From NCBI GenBank assembly GCA_031460455.1, contig JAVKTQ010000011.1, forward strand, positions 56,924-120,923: a stretch of 64,000 nucleotides of DNA. Reading direction: 5' to 3'. The notes beneath the pieces were generated by a model. That model made no database searches and was not told the origin of the DNA. It saw nothing but the letters and a program-made list of their open reading frames with translations. Shown in pieces: positions 24,222-31,783 of this stretch (the first letter of the stretch is position 1; the number at the start of each line of letters is the position of its first letter). The translations under genes were made by a program, and so were the position numbers. The stretch comes from Sporomusaceae bacterium. GTDB lineage: Bacteria > Bacillota > Negativicutes > Sporomusales > UBA7701.

Positions 24222-25547
24222 TCAGTCCTTGTTTTTCTCGTCCACTACGTGAATGGTGGGTGCGCTCGGCTCGCTGTCGTTGGATATGCCCAGCTGGTCG
24301 AAGAGCGCGAACACCAGGCTGATGACGATGGCGACGACGGTGCCGAGAGCCATGCCCTTGAGTTCGACGGTGCCGAATTTGACGGCGGCGCCGCTTATGC
24401 CGCTGACGAGGACGACCGAGGTGAGGATAAGGTTCTTGGATTTGGTGTAGTCGACTTTCTTCTCGATGAGCATGCGGATACCGGCGGCAGCAATGACGCC
24501 GAACAGCAGGATGCACACGCCGCCCATGACCGGCACGGGGATGCTGCGGATGAGGGCCGAGAATTTGCCGATGAAGGATACGCAGATGGCAATGATGGCC
24601 GCACCGGCGATAACCCAGGTGCTGAAGACCTTGGTGATGGCCATGACGCCGATGTTCTCGCCGTAGGTGGTGTTGGGGGTGGCGCCGGCAAAGCCGGACA
24701 GGATGTTGGATATGCCGTCGCCGAGGAGCGATTTGTGGAGGCCGGGGTCTTTTATGAGGTCGCGCTCGACGATGTTGCCGGTGACGACGAGGTGGCCGAT
24801 GTGCTCGGCGAGCACGACCAGGAAGGCCGGCATGATCATCAGGATGGCGGAGATGTTGAATACCGGGGCGTAGAAAGTAGGCATGCCGAACCAGGGAGCT
24901 GCCGCGACCGCGCCGAGGTCGACGATGCCCATCGCCAGCGACAGGGCATAACCGGCGATGACGCCGATGAGAACGGGGATAACGGACAGGAAGCCGCGGA
25001 AGAGCACCGAACCGAGGATGGTGACGCCGAGGGTGAACATCGAGACAGTGACGGCGGTGGCATACGGGATCTTGAGTTGCTCGATGAGCTTGCCGGTGAG
25101 GCCGGCCATTTCGGTGGCCACCGGCGCGAGCTCAAGGCCGATGATGGCGACGATGGCGCCCATGGCGGCCGGCGGGAAGACGACGTCCAGCCAGCGGACG
25201 CCGGCGACTCTGATTATGAATGAGACGATGACGAAGAATATGCCGAACATGATGAATCCGCCCTGGGCGGCCGCGTATCCTCCCAGGCTGGGCACCGCCA
25301 TGACGGCGAAGACGGGAGCAATGAAGGCGAAGCTCGAGCCCAGGTAGGCCGGGATGCGCCCGTTGGAAAAGAAGAGGTAGACGAGGGTGCCGACGCCGTT
25401 CATCAGCAGGGAGGTTGCCGGGTCGACCTTGAATAGGAACGGGACGAGGACGGTGGCGCCGAACATGGCAAATAAGTGCTGCAGGCTGAGGGGGATCGTC
25501 TGGGCGAGGGGCAGTCGTTCTTCAACTTGAATGATTCGTCTTTCCAT
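24222..25547 (-). CDS. NCS2 uracil/xanthine permease
   Basis: 441 residues with about 12-14 membrane segments. Family motifs: LSLQHLFAMFGATVLVPFL near the N-terminus, FVGGFGGATPNTTYGENIG-type segment (here SGFAGATPNTTYGENIGV) and SIPVPVMGGVCILLFG. This is a proton-coupled nucleobase importer of the UraA type. Placed between the xanthine dehydrogenase-type genes and the AllFGH genes, it most likely imports a purine (xanthine or urate) or uracil; the sequence alone does not decide. Confidence 0.87.
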   Translation of the reverse strand: MERRIIQVEERLPLAQTIPLSLQHLFAMFGATVLVPFLFKVDPATSLLMNGVGTLVYLFFSNGRIPAYLGSSFAFIAPVFAVMAVPSLGGYAAAQGGFIMFGIFFVIVSFIIRVAGVRWLDVVFPPAAMGAIVAIIGLELAPVATEMAGLTGKLIEQLKIPYATAVTVSMFTLGVTILGSVLFRGFLSVIPVLIGVIAGYALSLAMGIVDLGAVAAAPWFGMPTFYAPVFNISAILMIMPAFLVVLAEHIGHLVVTGNIVERDLIKDPGLHKSLLGDGISNILSGFAGATPNTTYGENIGVMAITKVFSTWVIAGAAIIAICVSFIGKFSALIRSIPVPVMGGVCILLFGVIAAAGIRMLIEKKVDYTKSKNLILTSVVLVSGISGAAVKFGTVELKGMALGTVVAIVISLVFALFDQLGISNDSEPSAPTIHVVDEKNKD

Positions 25548-25619
25548 ACCTTGAGTCGCACCTTCCTATTATGTATTTTTGACCGCCGCCGGGCGGCGGC
25601 CATGGCGAACACGCGAAAG

Positions 25620-28031
25620 TCAATTTTCGCGTGTCTGCTTCTTCTTCAGCGCCGCAAGCACCTTTTCCGCCGACAGCGGCAGATCCAAGATGCGTACGCC
25701 GGTGGCGTGATACACGGCGTTGGCGATGGCCGGGGCGGTCGGCACCATCGTCGGTTCGGCGATGCCTTTGACGCCGAAGGGACCGTCGGCCTGGGGCGAC
25801 GTCTCCAGGAGTATGATGTCCATTTCCGGGGTATCTGTGGCGGTGGGGATTTTGTAATCGACGAAGTCGCTGTTGAGGGGCTTTCCGTCAACCAGCACGA
25901 GGTGCTCGTACAACGCCGACCCCAGGCCCTGTACGATGCCGCCCTGCACTTGCCCTTTGCACATGGCAGGGTTGATGATTTTGCCGACCTCATAGGCGGC
26001 CGTCACTTTGAGAACGGTTATTTCCCCCGTCCTGGCGTCGACCTCGATATCGGCAACCTGGGTGCCGTAGGTCCAGAAGGCGGCCGGTTTGTCGCCCTGG
26101 CCGGTTTCTTTGTCGAGGCCGGTGATGCCGGCGGGGATGAACGCCCCCCGGCCGATGACCGGGCCGCCGATCGCGCCTTCAGGCAGCAGGTAACCCATGG
26201 CGATGTCGCTGACCGCCAGTTTGCGGGCCGGGTTGGCCAGCGGGAATATCTGTCCGTCTGCGATGACGAGGTCGGTCGCCGGTATGGCCAGCACCTGCGC
26301 TGCCACGGCAAGCAATTGGGCCTTGGCGTCCCTGGCCGCCGCCAGCACGGCGTTGCCGGCCGAGTAGCTGATGCGACTGGCGACCGTTTGCCACTCGTAG
26401 GGAGTATAGTCGGTATCAGGGAGGGTAACGACAACTTTGTCGGCCGCGAGCCCCAATTCCTCGGCGGCGATCTGGGCGAGGGCGGTGAGCGAGCCCTGGC
26501 CGATTTCCATGGCGGTTGTCAGGACGTGGGCGGTGCCGTCTTCGTTGAGCTTGATGATGGCCGACGACTGGGCGTTGGGCGGCATGGAGGGCGCCTTGTA
26601 CATGCAGGCTATTCCCCGGCCCCGCAGCTTATGGGCGGTGGATGCGGACGGCACCGGACCGCCCCAGCCGCACTTCGCGGCCACGGCGTCGATGGTGTCG
26701 ACGAGCGTCGCCCCTTCCATCGGCCCGCCGAACGCGCCCAAGCTTCCTTCGCGGAGGGCGTTCATGCGCCGGAAAGCCAGCGGATCGATACCCAGCTTTT
26801 CGGCGAGGATATCCATCTGCTGCTCGATCCCCCAGTGGATTTCCGGCATGCCGAAGCCGCGCATCGGCCCGCCGACCGGGTGATTGGTATACACGCAGTA
26901 GGAATCTGTTTTGATATTGGGTATCTCGTAGGGGCCTGACGAACAGTAACCCCCGCTGCGGGTGATGTTGACGCCGTACTCGGTGTATGCGCCGCCGTCC
27001 CAGAAGAGTTCGGCCTCCAGGGCGACGAGGCGGCCGGTCTTGTCGGCCCCCGTCTTGAGCCTGGCCACCAGCCCCTGGCGGACAAAAGTGGCCTGGAAGA
27101 CCTCCTCGCGGGTCAGCGTGAGCTTGACGTGATAGCCGGGCAGACGCATGGCGAGCGGCACGACGAGCGCCTCGCAGGTCACCCCGGCCTTGCCGCCGAA
27201 GCCGCCGCCGACGTAAGGGGTGATGACGCGGATCTTGCTCATCGGCAACTCGAAGGCGGTGGCGATGAGCTTACGTACGGCGTTGGGCGACTGGCTGGAA
27301 GCCCACAGCGTAACCTTGCCGGCCCGGTCGACCTGGGCGACCGCCGCATGGGGCTCTATCTGGGAGTGCTGGATATGGGGCAGGGTGTAGACGTTCTCCA
27401 CGACGACATCAGCGGCGGCGAAGCCTCTGTCTATATCGCCCTTGCGCAGTTTGAAGTGGTTGGAGATATTGGTGCCGGGGACCGGGTGGATGAAGGGCGC
27501 GCACGTATACTCGCCGAGGTGCTCGTGAAGCAGCGTCCCGGGCGCTTTGGTGGTGATGCAGGGCAGGCCCTGCCACCACAGGTCGCTGGACGCCGGGGTC
27601 TCGTGCACCAGGACATCGCGGCCGAGGGCGCCCGAAACCGGGTCGAACACGCCCGGCAGAGGCTCGTATTCGACTTTTATCAGTTTTACCGCTTCGTTCG
27701 CGGCTTCAATGCTGTCGGCGGCTACGCCCGCGACCGGCTCGCCGACGAAGCGGACTTTGTCGGTGGCGTAGACTGTCCGGTCGGCGAGATAGAGCCCGAT
27801 GTAATGCCGGCAGTCCCGGCCGGTGACAATGGCCTTGACGCCCGGTACTTTGGCCGCTTCGGCGGTGTCGATGGCGAGAATGCGCGCGTGCGGGTGGGGG
27901 CTGCGGAGTATTTTGGCGTGGAGCAGCGAGGGGCCGAACTGGATGTCGTCAACGAACCGCGCCGCACCGGTGACCTTATCGACCGCGTCCTGGCGCGGCA
28001 CGCTTTTCCCGAGTACCCGGTGCTCAGCCAT
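25620..28031 (-). CDS. xdhA: Xanthine dehydrogenase-type molybdenum-binding subunit
   Basis: 803 residues. Molybdopterin-binding motifs of the family are present: TPYVGGGFGGKAG, the AMEIGQGSLTALAQIA segment and the catalytic glutamate in KGIAEPTMVPTAPAIANAV. The ATG at 28031 has GGGAGGTG upstream and overlaps the Fe-S subunit gene by 8 bp; a frame start at 28052 is not needed. The enzyme hydroxylates purines or related heterocycles; linked YqeC and MoeA-like genes point to a selenium-containing cofactor. The substrate is inferred from context. Confidence 0.88.
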   Translation of the reverse strand: MAEHRVLGKSVPRQDAVDKVTGAARFVDDIQFGPSLLHAKILRSPHPHARILAIDTAEAAKVPGVKAIVTGRDCRHYIGLYLADRTVYATDKVRFVGEPVAGVAADSIEAANEAVKLIKVEYEPLPGVFDPVSGALGRDVLVHETPASSDLWWQGLPCITTKAPGTLLHEHLGEYTCAPFIHPVPGTNISNHFKLRKGDIDRGFAAADVVVENVYTLPHIQHSQIEPHAAVAQVDRAGKVTLWASSQSPNAVRKLIATAFELPMSKIRVITPYVGGGFGGKAGVTCEALVVPLAMRLPGYHVKLTLTREEVFQATFVRQGLVARLKTGADKTGRLVALEAELFWDGGAYTEYGVNITRSGGYCSSGPYEIPNIKTDSYCVYTNHPVGGPMRGFGMPEIHWGIEQQMDILAEKLGIDPLAFRRMNALREGSLGAFGGPMEGATLVDTIDAVAAKCGWGGPVPSASTAHKLRGRGIACMYKAPSMPPNAQSSAIIKLNEDGTAHVLTTAMEIGQGSLTALAQIAAEELGLAADKVVVTLPDTDYTPYEWQTVASRISYSAGNAVLAAARDAKAQLLAVAAQVLAIPATDLVIADGQIFPLANPARKLAVSDIAMGYLLPEGAIGGPVIGRGAFIPAGITGLDKETGQGDKPAAFWTYGTQVADIEVDARTGEITVLKVTAAYEVGKIINPAMCKGQVQGGIVQGLGSALYEHLVLVDGKPLNSDFVDYKIPTATDTPEMDIILLETSPQADGPFGVKGIAEPTMVPTAPAIANAVYHATGVRILDLPLSAEKVLAALKKKQTREN

Positions 28032-28497
28032 GGCGCTCACCTCCCGCGGCAACGGCCATGATAGCTTTGACGATATTCTCGTAACCGGTGCAGCGGCAGA
28101 GGTTGCCGCTGATGAATTCCTTGACCTCGGCCTCGCTGGGGCGGGGATTCTGGGCGAGCAGCGCCTTGCCCATGAGAATCATCCCCGGGGTGCAGTAGCC
28201 GCACTGGAGGGCGAAGTTGTCGACAAAAGCCTGCTGCAGCGGGTCGAGCCCTTCCGGACCGCCGAGGCCTTCAACGGTCAGCACTTCGGCGCCGTCGAGC
28301 TCCACGGCCAGCACGAGGCAGGAGTTGACCGGCTTGCCGTTCAAGATGACGGTGCAGGCGCCGCACTCCCCGGCTTCGCAGCCGCGCTTGGCGCCTGTGA
28401 GGCCGAGATCCTCGCGCAGTATATCGAGCAGCGTGCGGTGGGGTGCGAGGGTGAGTTTCTCGGACTGTCCGTTAACTGTCAGGGTTACTGTCTTCAC
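28024..28497 (-). CDS. xdhC: Xanthine dehydrogenase-type [2Fe-2S] subunit
   Basis: 157 residues with two [2Fe-2S] sites: GCEAGECGACTV plus a later cysteine in NSCLVL, and QCGYCTPGM with CRCTGYENI. It passes electrons from the molybdenum site to the FAD subunit. The start is a GTG at 28497 overlapping the FAD-subunit stop (GTGA), with GGAGGT 6 bp upstream. Confidence 0.92.
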   Translation of the reverse strand: MKTVTLTVNGQSEKLTLAPHRTLLDILREDLGLTGAKRGCEAGECGACTVILNGKPVNSCLVLAVELDGAEVLTVEGLGGPEGLDPLQQAFVDNFALQCGYCTPGMILMGKALLAQNPRPSEAEVKEFISGNLCRCTGYENIVKAIMAVAAGGERHG

Positions 28498-29339
28498 GCC
28501 CTCACCTCCTCCGTCAGTGTCAGCAGCGCCTGCTCGGTCAGGGCGGACACCAGTTCGAGGCGGTATTCGTCCGAACCGCGCACATCGGTTATCGGCCTGG
28601 CCGCCAGCCGGGCAAGGCGGGCTGCTTCGGCCGCGGTGGCTGCCGTGAAGCCCTTGTTTGCGAGCAGGCGCTCGGCCTCGCGGACGCGGATAACGGTCGG
28701 CCCCACCGCGCCAAGGGCGATGCGACAGCTGCCGCCCGCGGCGTATACGGCGACGCTGGCGGTCGCCAGATCGAGCGACGGTCGGCGGGCTTTGCGCAGG
28801 AAAACGCCTCTGCCGCCCCCGCCGTTCATCCGCGGCAGCACTATGGCGCTCACCACCTCGCCGATGAGGAGAACGGTGCGGCCAGGCCCGGTGAGGAAAC
28901 GTTCCACCGGCACGAGGCGGTCGCCATGGGTGCCGTGGATTTTGATATTGGCGCCCAGTACGACCAGCGCCGGCACGGTGTCGGCCGCCGGCGAGGCGTT
29001 GCAAACGTTGCCGGCCAGGGTCGCCCGGTTGCGGATCTGGCAGGAGGCCACGCTGTGCATAGCCTGGCAGAGCACACCGTATTCGGGGTAGGCCGACAGA
29101 TACTTTTCCCCGTCGTTGAGCGTCACCGCCGCGCCGATTTCCACACAATCTTCGGCGACGTTTATCTGATCGAGTCCGGGAACGGTTTTGATATTCAGCA
29201 GGTGGCGTGGCTGGTGGCGACCCTTGCGCATCTGCACCAGGAGGTCTGTCCCGCCGGCCAGCACGCGAGCCGTCTCGCCGTGAGCGGCGAGAAGCGAAGT
29301 GACCTCGGCCAGCGATTGCGGCTCATGGTATTCGAACAT
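28494..29339 (-). CDS. xdhB: Xanthine dehydrogenase-type FAD-binding subunit
   Basis: 281 residues. FAD-binding motifs of the CO dehydrogenase/xanthine dehydrogenase flavoprotein family: VLAGGTDLLVQM and QIRNRATLAGNVCNASPAAD. The ATG at 29339 has AAGGTGAT 3-4 bp further upstream than usual but better placed than the frame start at 29369. It is the first gene of the minus-strand catabolic run and has a good promoter in front. Confidence 0.9.
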   Translation of the reverse strand: MFEYHEPQSLAEVTSLLAAHGETARVLAGGTDLLVQMRKGRHQPRHLLNIKTVPGLDQINVAEDCVEIGAAVTLNDGEKYLSAYPEYGVLCQAMHSVASCQIRNRATLAGNVCNASPAADTVPALVVLGANIKIHGTHGDRLVPVERFLTGPGRTVLLIGEVVSAIVLPRMNGGGGRGVFLRKARRPSLDLATASVAVYAAGGSCRIALGAVGPTVIRVREAERLLANKGFTAATAAEAARLARLAARPITDVRGSDEYRLELVSALTEQALLTLTEEVRA

Positions 29340-29360
29340 GCCATCACCTTCTTTAGAATA

Positions 29361-29389
29361 AATATACAAAATAAATTATATTTATGCAA
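29361..29389 (-). promoter_or_regulatory. Promoter of the hydroxylase/purine operon
   Basis: On the minus strand TTGCAT (29384-29389) and TATATT (29361-29366) are separated by exactly 17 bp. Transcription would start near 29354, about 15 bases before the xdhB ATG. The spacer is AT-rich and partly self-complementary. Confidence 0.6.
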
Positions 29390-29398
29390 TACCTTCCA

Positions 29399-29425
29399 CA
29401 AAAAGCAGCCTCGGAACAAGGCTGC
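29399..29425 (-). terminator. Terminator just upstream of the xdhB promoter
   Basis: GCAGCC / GGCTGC with a nine-base loop and TTTTTGTGG on the minus strand. It protects the xdh promoter from transcription coming from trxB. Confidence 0.6.
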
Positions 29426-29548
29426 GATTTTGTAGTGAGTATACCCAAGATGTCAACATTGACAGTGCGATATGAAGTTAGTCCATACAATATATTGGTA
29501 TTCGGAAACGGGAGAAAAAAATCCTGCTGTTCAAGGGCAGTTTAAAGG

Positions 29549-29573
29549 AAAAAACGCGCCCGGCGGGACGCGT
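29549..29573 (-). terminator. Terminator of trxB
   Basis: ACGCGTCCCG / CGGGCGCGT-type stem on the minus strand with TTTTTTCC after it, 24 bp downstream of the trxB stop. Confidence 0.65.
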
Positions 29574-29596
29574 CAGGATGTCTTAAGCTTTTTACG

Positions 29597-30505
29597 TTAA
29601 TAGTTGTGTAGCAGGTATTCGTACGCCACCAGAGCCGCTTTTGCGCCGTCGCCGGCGGCGATGATGATTTGTTTGTCGGGCCCGCTGGCCACGTCCCCAG
29701 CGGCGAATAGGCCCGGCACGGCGGTCGCCGTGCGGCAGTCCACCTCGATTTCCTTATACTCGTTTAAGTCGGCAACGCCAGCGGCGAATTCGGTATTGGG
29801 GTCGAGGCCGATCTCGACAAAGATTCCCTGGACAGCCAGTTCCCTTTCCCTTCCGTCGTCGCAGGCCGCCACCACGAATTTTTCGACCGTATCTCCGCCG
29901 TAGATGCTACGCGCGACATAGCCCCGCAGTACCTCGACCTTTCTGCTCGCCTCCAGTTTCCCGACGACGACCGGGTCGGCCTTGAACCGTCCCCGCACCA
30001 CCAGGACTACCTCGCTGGCGATCGCGGCAAGTTCGATGGCGGCCTGCAGGGCTGAGTTGCCGCCCCCCACCACCGCTACCGCCTTGCCGGCGTACAGCGG
30101 TCCGTCACAGGTGGCGCAGTAGCCTACCCCGCGCCCGGTGTATTCAATCTCTCCCGGCACGCCGAGCCTCCGGGGACGCTTGCCGGAGGCGATTATCACC
30201 GTTTTGGCCCGATATTCAATGTCGCCGCAGCGTACGAGGAAGGCGCCGTCGCCTGACCGCTCCAGCCTGGTTACTTCTTCGTATACGATATTGGCCGGAT
30301 AGCGTTTGACGTGTTCTTCGAATTTGCCGATCAGTTCCGGCCCGCTGATGTACTGAAAACCGAGGTAATTTTCTATTTCCCGCGTCCACATCATTTGTCC
30401 GCCGAGATCCTTCGTGAGCAGCAGGGTGTCCAGCATTTTGCGGGCGGCGTACACCGCGGCTGTCATCCCGGCCGGTCCGCCGCCGATTATTATCAGATCG
30501 CGCAT
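29597..30505 (-). CDS. trxB: Thioredoxin reductase
   Basis: 302 residues, the usual length. FAD-binding GGGPAGMTAAVYAARK at the N-terminus, redox-active CATC in VGYCATCDGPLYAGK, NADPH loop VAVVGGGNSALQAA and the C-terminal GLFAAGDVASG. It reduces thioredoxin or a related disulfide partner with NADPH. No thioredoxin gene is adjacent. The gene stands alone with its own terminator. Confidence 0.88.
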   Translation of the reverse strand: MRDLIIIGGGPAGMTAAVYAARKMLDTLLLTKDLGGQMMWTREIENYLGFQYISGPELIGKFEEHVKRYPANIVYEEVTRLERSGDGAFLVRCGDIEYRAKTVIIASGKRPRRLGVPGEIEYTGRGVGYCATCDGPLYAGKAVAVVGGGNSALQAAIELAAIASEVVLVVRGRFKADPVVVGKLEASRKVEVLRGYVARSIYGGDTVEKFVVAACDDGRERELAVQGIFVEIGLDPNTEFAAGVADLNEYKEIEVDCRTATAVPGLFAAGDVASGPDKQIIIAAGDGAKAALVAYEYLLHNY

Positions 30506-30603
30506 AATCTCTCACCGCCTGTGTCGCTTCGGCCTGCGGCTTGCGCGCCAGCCGAGAATTTGTTAGTATTAGACATGATTTGGTAATACCGAGGTGAACA
30601 GCT

Positions 30604-30813
30604 GTGATTACTCCGGAAGTAATTGCCCGCATCAACGAGTTGGCCCGCAAGCAACGCGAGGGGACTCTGACCGAACCCGAAAAGGAGGAGCAGGCCAAGC
30701 TCCGCCGCCTTTACATCGATCACGTCAAGGGCCAGGTCAAGGCCGCACTCGACGACGCGGTCAAGCCCCCCCACTCTGAGGGCTGTGACTGCGGCTGCCA
30801 TCACAAGCACTGA
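30604..30813 (+). CDS. DUF896 family small protein
   Basis: 69 residues. ITPEVIARINELARKQREG and LTEPEKEEQAKLRRLYID are the typical start of the DUF896 (UPF0291, YnzC) family, a two-helix bundle of unknown role. Unusually the C-terminus is a metal-binding-looking tail CDCGCHHKH. The GTG start has GAGGTG 7 bp upstream. Confidence 0.88.
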   Translation: MITPEVIARINELARKQREGTLTEPEKEEQAKLRRLYIDHVKGQVKAALDDAVKPPHSEGCDCGCHHKH

Positions 30814-30936
30814 GCACAGCCGCCCCCCCTTCTCTATCATATGCCCGCCGGGGCGAAAACGCGAAAGAGTGGCCGCCGACCTTCGCCATCGCCAGCGGTC
30901 GCGGCAGAGTTAAGACATACTGTGGGAAAATCGGCT

Positions 30937-30970
30937 AAAAAGAGCCGGGACTGATGTCCCGGCTCTTTTT
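30937..30970. terminator. Bidirectional terminator
   Basis: AAAAAGAGCCGGGAC / GTCCCGGCTCTTTTT, 15-bp perfect stem with a TGAT loop. It serves the DUF1540 gene on the minus strand and can stop plus-strand reading after the DUF896 gene. Confidence 0.85.
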
Positions 30971-31359
30971 CACCGCGGTTTGAATGTCTCGCAGTCGGTG
31001 TCGACCGTTTTCGCCGCATGCGGGCCATTGACCTCAATGGTGGACGCGTGGCAGTAGTTGCCCTTATCCCAGTGTTGGCAGCTGTCCACGTAGCATTCTA
31101 CCGATGGCGTGATCTGCGTGCCCTCGACGAAGGCGGCCTTTACCGTGCCGCCCACGTTGGCGTTGTGGAGCGCCCCGACATAGTCGCCGACTCCCTTGCC
31201 GGCATGGAAGGATTTGCACTGGGTTTCGGCCGACGAGCGCGAGGCTCCGCCCCTTTCATCGTTGTATATGGCGATTTTCGCCGCCATGCACTGATCGCCC
31301 GGCATCCAGTGCGTGCACTGATCAACGCTGCATTTGACGAGAGGATTGACTGTTGACAC
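30970..31359 (-). CDS. Tandem DUF1540 protein
   Basis: 129 residues with two DUF1540 repeats, each with four cysteines: CSVDQCTHWMPGDQC...C in the first half and CYVDSCQHWDKGNYC...C in the second, about 78 residues apart. DUF1540 proteins are small cysteine-rich proteins of Firmicutes, probably metal-binding; role unknown. The GTG start has AGAGGTG upstream. Confidence 0.85.
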   Translation of the reverse strand: MSTVNPLVKCSVDQCTHWMPGDQCMAAKIAIYNDERGGASRSSAETQCKSFHAGKGVGDYVGALHNANVGGTVKAAFVEGTQITPSVECYVDSCQHWDKGNYCHASTIEVNGPHAAKTVDTDCETFKPR

Positions 31360-31448
31360 AAAATCACCTCTTTCTTTTTTGATAGTTTTCGACGCCGACA
31401 GCGACTTTATCCATCAGTCGCGCAAAACGTCCGGCCGGGAAAATCCGC

Positions 31449-31685
31449 TCATACTGTCACCAGTTCCCACGCCGTCCGGACGTCGTATCCGCATCCCGGA
31501 CAGTAGATCAGGTGCACGCATTGGGTATCCGGTGCGCCTTGCTGCAGGGATGTCGCATCCATGTAGGGACTGTACGGCCCGAAATAATTTTCCAGCGCCC
31601 CGCCGTCGGCCAGCGACCGGCCGCAACGCGGACACCTCGCCGCTACCTCCGTGAGGCCGTTACATACCGGGCAAACTTTCTCCAC
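31449..31685 (-). CDS. Small zinc-ribbon protein
   Basis: 78 residues. Two cysteine pairs (CPVCNG and CPRCGRS) form a zinc ribbon, and a third CPGCGYD lies near the end. The GTG at 31685 has GGAGGGG 7 bp upstream; the longer frame to 31769 has no ribosome site and adds a sequence without likeness to a protein domain. No function is recognised. Confidence 0.65.
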   Translation of the reverse strand: MEKVCPVCNGLTEVAARCPRCGRSLADGGALENYFGPYSPYMDATSLQQGAPDTQCVHLIYCPGCGYDVRTAWELVTV

Positions 31686-31783
31686 TTCAGAGCCCCCTCC
31701 GCCAAACCCAGAGATCATTGGCCGCATATCATAATAACAGAAGGAGATTATCGTAAACTTTTTCTTCAAAGGAGGGTATCGTA

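Noticed and set aside
31449..31769. 106-residue version of the zinc-ribbon protein
   Set aside because: The longer start has no ribosome site, while the GTG at 31685 has a strong one at ideal spacing.
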